Of a stretch of 7,517 nt of DNA, positions 1 through 6,669 are shown piece after piece; the stretch's first letter is position 1, and each line of letters starts with the position of its first letter. Location of the stretch: NCBI GenBank assembly GCA_026706165.1, contig JAPOZF010000344.1, positions 1-7,517 of the forward strand, read 5' to 3'. The stretch comes from Gemmatimonadota bacterium. GTDB lineage: Bacteria; Latescibacterota; UBA2968; UBA8231. Under the pieces are notes generated by a model. That model saw only the letters and a list, made by a program, of their open reading frames with translations. It ran no database searches and was not told the DNA's origin. Made by a program: the position numbers and the translations under genes.

Positions 1-57
1 GCCGTACACCCTCGGTACGACTCGCTCAGGCGCCTTGTGAGCCGGGCGCCTCGGCAT
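1..57 (-). CDS. Possible 5' end of a minus-strand gene running out of the window
   Basis: An ATG at 57-55 on the minus strand opens a frame of 19 codons (MPRRPAHKAPERVVPRVYG) without a stop to the window edge. It lies 43 nt downstream of the stop of the sigma-54 activator on the same strand, so it could be the next gene of that transcript. The ribosome binding site is weak (a GGG close to the ATG). The product is too short to recognise. The same bases hold a 7-bp inverted repeat (28-34 with 45-51) that has no U-tract. It may be chance open frame. Confidence 0.25.
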   Translation of the reverse strand, partial: MPRRPAHKAPERVVPRVYG

Positions 58-100
58 CCCGATTTTGTCAATCTATCTCTGCGACAGGACACAAGCCCGG

Positions 101-1135
101 CTAGCGGTATCGCCTGTAATCTATGCGCAGCTGGTTGAGACGCATGTACAGGTGCTTGCGCGAAATGCCGATCGCCTCGGCCACGTGGGTGATCACCCCG
201 TTGTGACGGCGCAGGGCACCGCAAAGGAAGCGGCGCTCGAACTGTTTGCGGGCTTCCCAGTAGCTGGTGGCGCCCATCTCGGCCAACTCCTCCTGCTCTT
301 TCCAGGTGGCGATCTCGGCGGGAATGTCCTCGCAGGTCAGCTCCTCACCGCGCGCGAGAATCACCATGCGCTCAAGGATGTTTTCGAGCTGCCGGATGTT
401 CCCAGGCCAGGGGTACTGCCGCAGGAACTCGACGGCATCCGGCAGGATGCGCCAGGTTCGGCCCTTCCGGCGGCCCGAACGGGTGAGGAAATGCTCGATC
501 AGCAGGGGAATGTCCTCGCTTCGATCCCGCAGCGGTGGAAGCTCAATCGGCAAGACGTTGAGGCGGTAGAAGAGATCCTCACGGAAATCCCCGCGCTTGA
601 CCGCTGCTGCCAGGTCTACGTTGGTCGCGGCGACGACACGCACGTCGGTGCGCAGGGTGCGCGTGCCGCCGATGCGTTCGAACTCCCGTTCCTGGAGGAC
701 GCGCAGCAGCCGCTGTTGCACCTTTCCGTGGGCCGCCCCGACCTCGTCGAGCAGGATGGTTCCCCGGTGGGCGAGTTCGAAGCGCCCGGGCCGCTGGCGC
801 ACCGCCCCGGTGAAAGCCCCCTTTTCGTGGCCGAAGAGCTCGCTTTCCAGGACTCCCTCCGGAAGGGATGCGCAGTTCACCCGCACGAAGGGCCCCTCGG
901 AACGCGGGCTGCGACGGTGAATCGCCCGCGCCAGGACCTCCTTTCCGGTCCCCGATTCACCCTGGACCAGGACTGTCGCCTCGGTGCGGGCCATGCGCCC
1001 GAGCTCCTCCAGAATCCGCTGCATGAGGCCGTTGCGCGTCACCATCAAGTCCGGGTCCCCCGGGCCCGAACGCGCGGTGGAGGGTGGATTGCGAACGGTT
1101 ACCGCCTGCCCGGTTTCGATCTCGAAGTACGACAT
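101..1135 (-). CDS. Sigma-54-dependent transcriptional activator, PspF-like (AAA+ plus Fis-type HTH, no receiver domain)
   Basis: This 344-residue bacterial enhancer-binding protein remodels sigma-54 RNA polymerase by ATP hydrolysis. Visible in order are a short N-terminus (about 30 residues, no receiver, GAF or PAS domain), Walker A GESGTGKE at 59-66, an intact GAFTGA loop at 106-111, Walker B TILLDE at 126-131, sensor I around VVAATN 167-172, the arginine-finger region FREDLFYRL 184-192, sensor II WPGNIRQLEN at 243-252, and a C-terminal Fis-type helix-turn-helix at about 312-337. The start at 1135 is chosen because AAAGG lies 7 nt upstream and the conserved fold begins about 30 residues later. 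The frame stays open up to an ATG at 1438, but that extension looks non-coding. The length is close to PspF (about 325 residues), so activity is presumably controlled by a partner protein or by expression level. A near-consensus sigma-54 promoter lies 88 nt upstream of the start codon, suggesting autoregulation or control by the divergent activator. The target genes are unknown. Confidence 0.93.
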   Translation of the reverse strand: MSYFEIETGQAVTVRNPPSTARSGPGDPDLMVTRNGLMQRILEELGRMARTEATVLVQGESGTGKEVLARAIHRRSPRSEGPFVRVNCASLPEGVLESELFGHEKGAFTGAVRQRPGRFELAHRGTILLDEVGAAHGKVQQRLLRVLQEREFERIGGTRTLRTDVRVVAATNVDLAAAVKRGDFREDLFYRLNVLPIELPPLRDRSEDIPLLIEHFLTRSGRRKGRTWRILPDAVEFLRQYPWPGNIRQLENILERMVILARGEELTCEDIPAEIATWKEQEELAEMGATSYWEARKQFERRFLCGALRRHNGVITHVAEAIGISRKHLYMRLNQLRIDYRRYR

Positions 1136-1232
1136 GTCCCCGCCTTTCTCGCAGAGTGTGACCCTGACACCGGCGCGCCGCAGCCGGCCGTTGGCGAAGG
1201 GAAGACCGCCCTGCGCCCGGTTGCGTGCACGG

Positions 1233-1248
1233 TGCAAGATGCGTGCCG
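1233..1248 (-). promoter_or_regulatory. Sigma-54 (-24/-12) promoter for the minus-strand activator
   Basis: Read on the minus strand from 1248 to 1233 the sequence is CGGCACG-CATC-TTGCA. It matches the sigma-54 consensus TGGCACG-N4-TTGCA at every specified base except the first T. The invariant GG (1247-1246) and GC (1235-1234) are separated by exactly 10 nt. The predicted transcription start is near 1222, leaving a leader of about 87 nt before the ATG at 1135. The position between two sigma-54 activators supports a real site, but no transcription data are available. Confidence 0.7.
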
Positions 1249-1350
1249 GGCTCTGTTTTCCCCCTCGATCCGGTTTCCTCCCCCTTCCTGCGAGTACTTC
1301 CGCCGTGTCATCCGTCAGACTTTGAGCGGCCGACCGCGGAGGGCGTTGCC

Positions 1351-1378
1351 GCCTGTCGGAAATCCGGTACCGGGAGGC
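1351..1378. promoter_or_regulatory. Imperfect dyad, candidate activator binding site between the divergent activators
   Basis: The arms GCCTGTCGG (1351-1359) and CCGGGAGGC (1370-1378) are inverted repeats with 7 of 9 matching positions. Inside them lies the perfect 10-bp palindrome CCGGTACCGG at 1364-1373. The dyad sits about 130-155 bp upstream of the predicted sigma-54 transcription start, a usual distance for an enhancer-binding-protein site, and about 65-95 bp upstream of the plus-strand activator. A second repeat, GCATC-N8-GATGC, is at 1395-1412. In GC-rich DNA short palindromes also arise by chance. Confidence 0.3.
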
Positions 1379-1443
1379 ATGAGCCGAACATTTCGCATCG
1401 GCCCAGAGATGCATTTCACGACAACGGGAACTCGTCAAGACGG

Positions 1444-2415
1444 ATGACTGCGGTGATTGAAAAGGTGACTGAAAGACACGCCAGGGCAGGAGAGCTGATC
1501 GGCAAATCCAACGGGCTGGCCGGGGTTCTGGCAGACGTCCGGCGCCTTCTCGGGCTGCCTATAAACGTGCTGATCGAAGGAGAGAGCGGCACCGGAAAGG
1601 AGCTGCTTGCGCGTTCGCTCCACTTCGACGACCCGGGGCGAAAGAAGGGGCGGTTCGTCCCGGTCAATTGCGCCGCCTTGCCTGAACAGTTGCTGGAAGC
1701 GGAGCTGTTCGGCCATCGCAAGGGGCTGTTCACCGGTGCTGACCGCGACCGCGACGGGCTCATCCGGCGCGCCGACCGCGGCACCCTCTTCCTCGACGAG
1801 ATCTCCGAGCTGCCGCTTTTCCTCCAGCCCAAACTGCTCCGCGTTCTCCAGGAACGGGCGGTGCGACCCCTCGGACACAGCGCCGAACTGCCTGTCGACA
1901 TTCGCGTGATCTGCGCCACCAACCGCCATCTCCGGAAATCGATGGAAAAGGGGCAGTTTCGCGCCGACCTCTTCTACCGGCTCGCCGAATTCGAGCTCTG
2001 CGTTCCTCCACTTCGCGAGCGGCGCAGCGACATCCTGCCGCTGTCGCATCACTTCCTCGCCCAGTTTTCCGGCCAGTTCGGCAAGGACGGCCTGCTTTCG
2101 CTATCCAGCGAAGCGGCGGCCTGGCTGCAGAGCCGCGACTGGGCTGAGAACAACGTTCGCGAACTGTCGGTGGCCTTGAAACGCGCCGTCCTGCGCTGCG
2201 ACGGTCCGGTGCTGCAGCTCCGGCACCTGCTGGCCGACCAGCCCCGGGTTTCAGTCCTCCCCCTGGGATCGCAGCTGCAGATCATGGAGCGCGACCACCT
2301 CGAGGCGGCCCTGCAAAAAAGCGCCGGAAACATCTCCGCGGCGGCTCGATTACTGGGGATGAAGCGCTCTACCCTGTTCGACCGTCTGCGCAAGCTGGGG
2401 ATAGAAAAACCGTGA
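1444..2415 (+). CDS. Second sigma-54 activator-type AAA+ protein, divergent, with altered GAFTGA and sensor II motifs
   Basis: This 323-residue protein has the same receiver-less layout as the divergent gene: Walker A GESGTGKE 46-53, Walker B TLFLDE 114-119, sensor I ICATN 156-160, arginine-finger region FRADLFYRL 172-180, and a Fis-type HTH at about 293-318 (GNISAAARLLGMKRSTLFDR). Two motifs deviate. The sigma-54-contacting loop reads GLFTGA (94-99) instead of GAFTGA, and the usual WPGNVREL of sensor II reads WAENNVREL (233-241), losing the Pro-Gly and gaining one residue. The key Thr, Phe and catalytic residues remain, so it may still be active, act only in a mixed hexamer with the divergent partner, or be a modulator. 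The start at 1444 follows a weak AAGACGG. An in-frame ATG at 1225 would add 73 residues of unconvincing sequence overlapping the divergent promoter. The stop overlaps the methyltransferase start by 4 nt. Confidence 0.92.
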   Translation: MTAVIEKVTERHARAGELIGKSNGLAGVLADVRRLLGLPINVLIEGESGTGKELLARSLHFDDPGRKKGRFVPVNCAALPEQLLEAELFGHRKGLFTGADRDRDGLIRRADRGTLFLDEISELPLFLQPKLLRVLQERAVRPLGHSAELPVDIRVICATNRHLRKSMEKGQFRADLFYRLAEFELCVPPLRERRSDILPLSHHFLAQFSGQFGKDGLLSLSSEAAAWLQSRDWAENNVRELSVALKRAVLRCDGPVLQLRHLLADQPRVSVLPLGSQLQIMERDHLEAALQKSAGNISAAARLLGMKRSTLFDRLRKLGIEKP

Positions 2416-3353
2416 GTCCTGGCGAGTGCGGGGTCTGGCTTGGCGCGGCCGAGCGCCGACTCGCCGACCCGTCGCTGGGCAAGTTGCCTGCGGTGCGGCT
2501 GATCCACATGGAGGGAAATGGCCTGCGCTGTGACCGGCTGGGGCCGGTCTGCTGGTTCTACTGGTACCGCGGGACCTCGCCGACCGAACACCAGATTCAG
2601 TGCTTCGGCGAGATCTGTCGCTTTGCCGGCTGCGAGCACTGGATTGCAAGGGAGATGTCGGACAGGGGTTCCGACCCCAACCGGAGCCGGACCTGGAACT
2701 CGGCGAAGGCGCCCCCATCCTGGAGGACGGAGGAACACGGTCTGGCCTACCAGTTGCGATCCGACCGGGGTCGGTCGCCCGGGCTTTTTCTCGACCAGCG
2801 TCGCAACCGCCGATGGATTCTCGAAGAGGCCCGGGGCAGCAGCGTGCTGAACCTGTTCGCCTACACCGGCGGCTTCGGACTGTGCGCGGCCCGAGGCGGG
2901 GCCGCCGAGGTCGTCAACGTCGACAGCAGCCGCGCCAATCTCGAGTGGGCCCGCGAGAACGCCCGCCTCAACGGGCTGGACCGGCACTCCATCGAGTTCG
3001 CCGCTGTCGATGCGCGCCTGTTCATCCGGGGCTGCGGGCGCCGGGGGCGGCGGTTCGATCTGATCGTCTGCGATCCGCCTTCATTCTCGCGCGGCCGCGA
3101 GGGGGTCTTCCGCATCGAACGGGACCTGTTCTCGCTACTCGCCGACGCCGCTGCCCTGCTGCGGCCCGGGGGAAGGATGCTGGTCTGCAGCAACTACGAG
3201 AAATGGACGGCCCTTCGGTTCGAGCAGGCAGTTGCGGACGCGCTGAGGGGAAAGGGTGCGGTTCTGAAGCCGGCTGTCGAAGCGGATGCGGACTTCGATG
3301 CCCCGGGAGCCGGGCGCATCCTCAAGTCGGTACTGGTCGCCGCGGCCGGGTGA
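2412..3353 (+). CDS. Class I SAM-dependent methyltransferase, RlmI/RlmK-like (putative 23S rRNA cytosine/guanine methyltransferase family)
   Basis: The protein (313 residues) is predicted to transfer a methyl group from S-adenosylmethionine, most likely to RNA. The C-terminal Rossmann domain is clear: a GLFLDQR entry motif at 124-130, SAM-binding motif I NLFAYTGGFG at 147-156, acidic Asp171 ending the second strand, and the catalytic-loop motif DPPSFSR at 221-227. The N-terminal part (1-100) has the GEGNGL/DRLG-like element (35-44) found in this family but is short and shows no obvious full PUA domain. It starts with GTG inside GTGA, overlapping the stop of the upstream sigma-54 activator. 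This implies co-transcription and translational coupling, although a functional link between the two is not obvious. An earlier start is impossible to choose with confidence, and later starts would cut family sequence. The exact base modified cannot be read from sequence. Confidence 0.85.
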   Translation: MSPGECGVWLGAAERRLADPSLGKLPAVRLIHMEGNGLRCDRLGPVCWFYWYRGTSPTEHQIQCFGEICRFAGCEHWIAREMSDRGSDPNRSRTWNSAKAPPSWRTEEHGLAYQLRSDRGRSPGLFLDQRRNRRWILEEARGSSVLNLFAYTGGFGLCAARGGAAEVVNVDSSRANLEWARENARLNGLDRHSIEFAAVDARLFIRGCGRRGRRFDLIVCDPPSFSRGREGVFRIERDLFSLLADAAALLRPGGRMLVCSNYEKWTALRFEQAVADALRGKGAVLKPAVEADADFDAPGAGRILKSVLVAAAG

Positions 3354-3359
3354 GGCCGC
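3342..3359. other. GC hairpin across the convergent gene ends
   Basis: GCGGCC (3342-3347) and GGCCGC (3354-3359) form a perfect 6-bp stem with loop GGGTGA that contains the methyltransferase stop codon. Only 7 bp separate the two convergent stops, so this is the sole candidate structure for separating the transcripts. There is no U-tract on either strand, so it is not a classical intrinsic terminator. Confidence 0.3.
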
Positions 3360-3360
3360 T

Positions 3361-4119
3361 CTACAGTCTCCAGGTCTCGATTGCAGTGCCGCCGAAAATC
3401 CAGTCGCGGTCGCCGGAGTCGAGGCAGGAGAAGTACTCCCTCGGAAAGGTGAGGGAATTGTCATACCCCTCCCGGGAGCTTACCGGGGGGTAGTCGCTGC
3501 CCCACATCAGTCGGCGGGGGCCGAACGCCTCCAGGGCCATGCGCGCCAGGGGAGGCACCTCCCGGAAGGGGTGGGGAAGCCGGCAGAACTCCCCGAAACC
3601 GGGAAGCTTCATCGTCAGGTTTGGGTACGAGGCAAGCTTCAGCACCTGGGTGAACTCGCTGTACGGGGGCTTCTCGTCCTGGCCGACGCCGCCCAGGTGC
3701 TCGATGACGATTTGCAGCTCCGGGAAGGTCTCGACGACCTCGCGGAAACGCGGAGACAGCAGGCTGGAGGGAGAGCAGAAGGCGCTGACCACGAGGCCCA
3801 GCTCGGCAGCGGTGCGCCAGTGCGCGAGCGGGTCGGGGCAGGAAGCGCGCGAGTCGGCGAGCAGGCGGATGCCGCCGACACCCTGGTCCGCCCACCTGCG
3901 GATGGCGCTGCCGTCGTCGTCCTCAGCCACGATCATGGCCGCCTGGAGGCGGTCGGAGTGGGTGCGCAGGCAGTCGACGAGGTAGCTGTTGTCGCTGTTG
4001 CCGTTGTACTGGATGAGCACCGCCTTGTCGACCCCCGAGCGGTCCATGTGGAACAGCAGGTGTTCGATCGGCTCGTACTTGTGAATCCCGGTGTGGCAGT
4101 GGGTGTCGACGATATCCAT
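3361..4119 (-). CDS. Amidohydrolase-2 family metal-dependent hydrolase (TIM-barrel)
   Basis: This 252-residue cytoplasmic protein belongs to the amidohydrolase_2 group (ACMSD/lactonase-like TIM-barrel hydrolases and decarboxylases). Evidence is the N-terminal metal-binding HxH in DTHCHT (His7, His9), a buried His141 in VIEHLGG at the end of a strand, and the late Asp209 in LMWGSDYPP, the usual fourth active-site residue of this family. No signal peptide is present. The start at 4119 has AGGG about 5 nt upstream and places HxH in the first ten residues, as expected. It follows parA on the same strand after 70 bp, possibly in one transcript, but the two have no known functional link. The substrate cannot be deduced: the family covers lactones, dicarboxylic acids and aromatic acids. 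Confidence 0.85.
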   Translation of the reverse strand: MDIVDTHCHTGIHKYEPIEHLLFHMDRSGVDKAVLIQYNGNSDNSYLVDCLRTHSDRLQAAMIVAEDDDGSAIRRWADQGVGGIRLLADSRASCPDPLAHWRTAAELGLVVSAFCSPSSLLSPRFREVVETFPELQIVIEHLGGVGQDEKPPYSEFTQVLKLASYPNLTMKLPGFGEFCRLPHPFREVPPLARMALEAFGPRRLMWGSDYPPVSSREGYDNSLTFPREYFSCLDSGDRDWIFGGTAIETWRL

Positions 4120-4189
4120 GGTCGCCCTGTGTTGCGGCTCTCCCCGGCCAGCGGTCAGCCGGTGCGCCCCGAGCCAGCCTCCCGGAATA

Positions 4190-4966
4190 TCAGTTGAGGT
4201 CCGGGCCGGCGGAGGTCGCGAGCTCGTCTGCGAGCTGGCGGTAGTTGCTGGCTCCTGTCGAACGCGGCTCGTGCAGGATGACGGGTTTGCCGAAGCTGGG
4301 GGCCGAGGCGAGGCTGACGTTGCGCTTGATCCGGGTGTCGTAAACCTTGTCCTCGAAGTAGGACCTGACTTCGGCCGCCACCCGCTTGGAAAGCTGCAGG
4401 CGCTCGTCGTACATGGTCAGGAGTACGCCTTCCACCTGGAGGTCGGGGTTGAGGTAGCGCTGCACCAGCTGCACCGAGTTGAGCAGCTTGCTCAGCCCTT
4501 CGAGGGCGTAGTACTCGCACTGCACCGGGATCAGCACCGAGTCGGCCGCAGACAGGGCGTTGACCGTCAGCAGCCCGAGGGATGGGGGACAGTCGAGGAT
4601 AACGAAATCGTAGTTCCCCTTAACTTCCTTCAGGGCTTCGGCGAGCTTCTTTTCGCGTCCGAAGACCGAGGCCATCTCGACCTCGGCGCCGGCCAGGCTG
4701 ATGTTGGAGGGTACCAGCTCCAGATCGGGGATTTCACTCGAGCAGATCACGCCCTTGAGCGGGGCCTGGCCTACCAGCACTTCGTAAACCGAGCCGTCGT
4801 ACCGCTCGAGGCCGGCTTCGCAGCCGCTGGTGGCGTTTGCCTGGGGGTCGAGATCGACGAGGAGGGTTCTGCGTCCGTTGGCGGCGAGGCAGGCCGACAG
4901 GTTGACCGCTGTCGTCGTCTTGCCCACGCCGCCCTTCTGATTGGCGATTGCGATGACTTTCCCCAT
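4190..4966 (-). CDS. parA: ParA/Soj family chromosome-partitioning ATPase
   Basis: This 258-residue P-loop ATPase is of the ParA/Soj type, which forms ATP-dependent dimers on DNA and moves ParB-bound parS DNA. The deviant Walker A KGGVGKTT at 11-18 carries both the signature Lys11 and the P-loop Lys16. Walker A' is VDLDPQAN (37-44) and Walker B is ILDCPPSLG (123-131, Asp125). The length and the [13 protein letters not shown] start are canonical; GGAGG lies upstream at somewhat long spacing. There is no N-terminal HTH, so it resembles chromosomal rather than type Ia plasmid ParA. Oddly, no parB follows: the next gene on this strand is the amidohydrolase, and I saw no parS-like 16-mer. ParB may be encoded elsewhere, or this ParA may position another cargo. 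It is transcribed divergently from the nucleotide pyrophosphohydrolase operon. Confidence 0.93.
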   Translation of the reverse strand: MGKVIAIANQKGGVGKTTTAVNLSACLAANGRRTLLVDLDPQANATSGCEAGLERYDGSVYEVLVGQAPLKGVICSSEIPDLELVPSNISLAGAEVEMASVFGREKKLAEALKEVKGNYDFVILDCPPSLGLLTVNALSAADSVLIPVQCEYYALEGLSKLLNSVQLVQRYLNPDLQVEGVLLTMYDERLQLSKRVAAEVRSYFEDKVYDTRIKRNVSLASAPSFGKPVILHEPRSTGASNYRQLADELATSAGPDLN

Positions 4967-5122
4967 GTACCGCCCGCTTCCTCCGGTGGAATGGCTGCAC
5001 GAAACGGTCCCGTCCAGCCCGCGCGCCGAGGGTGCAGGTCAATCGCGAGGGAAAGGTATGTCGGGTTATTTCCGTGGAACCAGGTAGAAAAAGTCTCGCT
5101 GCCGCCGACGAGACAGGAGGGC

Positions 5123-5152
5123 AATATATGGCGGTTTCAGGGGAAATTGCAA
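5123..5152 (-). promoter_or_regulatory. Candidate sigma-70-type promoter for parA
   Basis: Read on the minus strand there is TTGCAA (5152-5147) as -35, an 18-nt spacer, and TATATT (5128-5123) as -10 (5 of 6 consensus bases). It would start transcription near 5116, about 150 nt upstream of the parA ATG. It is the best match in the 223-bp divergent region. I found no equally good plus-strand promoter for the 5190 operon. Confidence 0.4.
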
Positions 5153-5189
5153 CAGTGTTTTCGGCGTACACCGGAACGAGAGGAAAGGA

Positions 5190-5591
5190 ATGGAATTCAA
5201 CGATGACTGCACGGTCGTGGCCGAGCTGAAGGCCCGGGTTCGCGAGTTCGTGACCGACCGGGACTGGGACCAGTTTCACCATCCCAAGGACCTCGCCATC
5301 GGGCTTGCGATCGAGGCTGCGGAGCTGCTCGAGCAGTTCCGCTTTCGCAGCAACGAGGAGGTCGAGGGCATGATGGCCGATCCCGGACAGCGGCAGCGTG
5401 TCGCGCACGAACTGGCCGACGTCCTGTACTTCGTGTTGCTGATGTGCGCCAACCTCGGACTGGACGCGAGTTCGATCCTGGCGGAAAAGCTGGAGCTGTC
5501 CGCGCAGCGGTACCCGGTCGAGGAAGCCCGGGGACGCAACCTCAAGTACACCGAGCTGCCGGCAGGGGCCGGCCGGAAGGAGGAGGAATGA
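5190..5591 (+). CDS. Small MazG-like nucleotide pyrophosphohydrolase (dCTPase/RS21-C6-like)
   Basis: This 133-residue all-alpha NTP pyrophosphohydrolase probably hydrolyses a (deoxy)nucleoside triphosphate to the monophosphate and pyrophosphate. The four Mg-binding residues are visible as E42xxE45 (IEAAELLEQ) and E74xxD77 (HELADVLYF). Their 3-29-3 spacing matches what I recall for the mammalian dCTPase RS21-C6. The FVTDRDWDQFHHPKDLA segment (20-36) and the C-terminal RYPVEEARG (107-115) are typical of this family. The start at 5190 follows AGGAAAGGA directly. The stop overlaps the ATG of mazG (ATGA), so the two are translationally coupled and together would clean abnormal nucleotides from the pool. 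Which nucleotide it prefers (dCTP, modified dCTP or others) is unknown. Confidence 0.88.
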   Translation: MEFNDDCTVVAELKARVREFVTDRDWDQFHHPKDLAIGLAIEAAELLEQFRFRSNEEVEGMMADPGQRQRVAHELADVLYFVLLMCANLGLDASSILAEKLELSAQRYPVEEARGRNLKYTELPAGAGRKEEE

Positions 5592-6424
5592 GCGCGCCGG
5601 GCTCCAATACCGAGCGCCTGGTAGAGATCATGGCGCGGCTGCGCGCCCAGGACGGCTGCCCCTGGGACCGCGAGCAGACACACGCCACCCTCAAACCGTT
5701 CCTCCTCGAGGAGGCGTACGAGCTGCTCGAGGCGATCGACTCCGGCAGCGACCGGGAGCTGATCGGGGAGCTGGGGGACGTTCTCCTGCAGGTGGTATTC
5801 CATGCCCGGATCGCCGCCGAGGAGAAACGCTTCACGATCGACGATGTCGCCGCGGCGATCGTCGACAAGCTGGTTCGCCGCCACCCGCACGTATTCGGCA
5901 GCACCGAGGTCGAGGACGCGGACGAGGTCGTCACCAACTGGGAGCGGATCAAGAGAGCGGAGCGGAAGGTGAGCCGCGAGCATCCTGTTTCGGCGCTCGA
6001 CGGCGTGCCCGCAGAGCTTCCGGCGCTGCTGCGCGCGCAGCGGATCCAGGAGAAGGCCTCGAAGACGGGGTTCGACTGGGAACATGCCGGGGGTGCACTC
6101 GACAAGGTCGCCGAAGAGTTCGAGGAGTTGCGCCGGGAACTGGCGGCGAAGGAGAGGATCCCGGCTGCCGTCGGATCAAAAGCCGGCCAGGGCGAGGGCA
6201 GCCTCGTGGAGGAAGAGATGGGGGACCTGCTGTTCGCACTTGTCAACGTCGGGCGCTTCCTGCACCTCTGTCCCGAGGAAGCGCTGCGGCGGGCGGTCGC
6301 GAAGTTCGAGCGCAGGTTCCGCACCGTCGAGGAGCGCTTCCGTGACGCCGGCCGCGAGCTCGAGGATGCCTCGCTCGAGGAGATGGACCGCGTCTGGGAG
6401 GAGGTGAAGGACTCGGAAGTGTGA
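5588..6424 (+). CDS. mazG: Nucleoside triphosphate pyrophosphohydrolase MazG
   Basis: MazG hydrolyses all canonical NTPs to NMP and PPi and is implicated in removing aberrant nucleotides and, in E. coli, in lowering ppGpp under starvation. The 278-residue protein has the tandem architecture of full-length MazG. Domain 1 shows CPWDREQTH (24-32), EEAYELLE (41-48) and ELGDVLLQVVFHA (61-73). Domain 2 shows EEFEELRREL (176-185) and EEEMGDLLFALVNVGR (208-223), each with the Glu and Asp residues that bind magnesium. The start at 5588 is fixed by AGGAGG ending just before the ATG and by the 4-nt overlap with the upstream gene. A longer in-frame ATG at 5444 would run through that gene. A charged insertion (about 186-205) separates the helices of domain 2. 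No partner toxin-antitoxin genes (mazEF) are adjacent. Confidence 0.95.
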   Translation: MSAPGSNTERLVEIMARLRAQDGCPWDREQTHATLKPFLLEEAYELLEAIDSGSDRELIGELGDVLLQVVFHARIAAEEKRFTIDDVAAAIVDKLVRRHPHVFGSTEVEDADEVVTNWERIKRAERKVSREHPVSALDGVPAELPALLRAQRIQEKASKTGFDWEHAGGALDKVAEEFEELRRELAAKERIPAAVGSKAGQGEGSLVEEEMGDLLFALVNVGRFLHLCPEEALRRAVAKFERRFRTVEERFRDAGRELEDASLEEMDRVWEEVKDSEV

Positions 6425-6462
6425 GGGGCGGCGGCCCAGCACCCCCACAGGACTCTGAAATA

Positions 6463-6500
6463 CCAAAAAGAAGCGCAACCCCCGAATACCGAGGCTGCGC
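6463..6500 (-). terminator. Intrinsic terminator on the minus strand, facing mazG
   Basis: On the minus strand a stem of about 10 bp (GCGCAGCCTC with its imperfect complement, two G-U pairs) spans 6500-6473 and is followed by TTCTTTTT (6472-6465). It would end transcripts coming from the right, where the only minus-strand coding remnant is the decayed response regulator. On the plus strand the hairpin is not followed by U residues. Confidence 0.6.
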
Positions 6501-6600
6501 CTGGAAGGGGCGGACGGCGGCGTCCACCGGGGAAATACTTCAGGATGCTGATGTTACGATACTTTAAAAAATGAATATACAGGTTTACTTTGGTTTATAT

Positions 6601-6617
6601 ATGTGTTAATTACACAT
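6601..6617. promoter_or_regulatory. Operator-like inverted repeat in AT-rich DNA
   Basis: ATGTGT-TAATT-ACACAT is a perfect 6-bp inverted repeat with a 5-nt centre, flanked by TATATA and GATAAA elements. It resembles a dimeric regulator site in general form, but the spacing does not match the usual CRP/FNR box (TGTGA-N6-TCACA). No gene start follows it directly, so its role is open. Confidence 0.3.
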
Positions 6618-6669
6618 GATAAAGTTAGTATTCCCATCCGCCAATATAAAAGAAATTTGGTTATCCTTG

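Noticed and set aside
1412..1422. TTTCACG near 1415 as a parS half-site
   Set aside because: The other half of the parS palindrome is absent; only about half of the 16-mer matches.
65..1447. Long plus-strand open frame opposite the minus-strand activator
   Set aside because: It is the antisense shadow of a clear AAA+ activator; GC-rich codon use keeps the opposite frame open and its protein shows no family motifs.
2049..2987. Minus-strand open frame of about 310 codons spanning the activator end and methyltransferase start
   Set aside because: It lies antisense to two genes with intact motifs, crosses their junction, and has no recognisable domain.
3286..5206. Plus-strand open frames opposite the amidohydrolase and parA
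   Set aside because: They are shadows; the minus-strand proteins carry all catalytic motifs.
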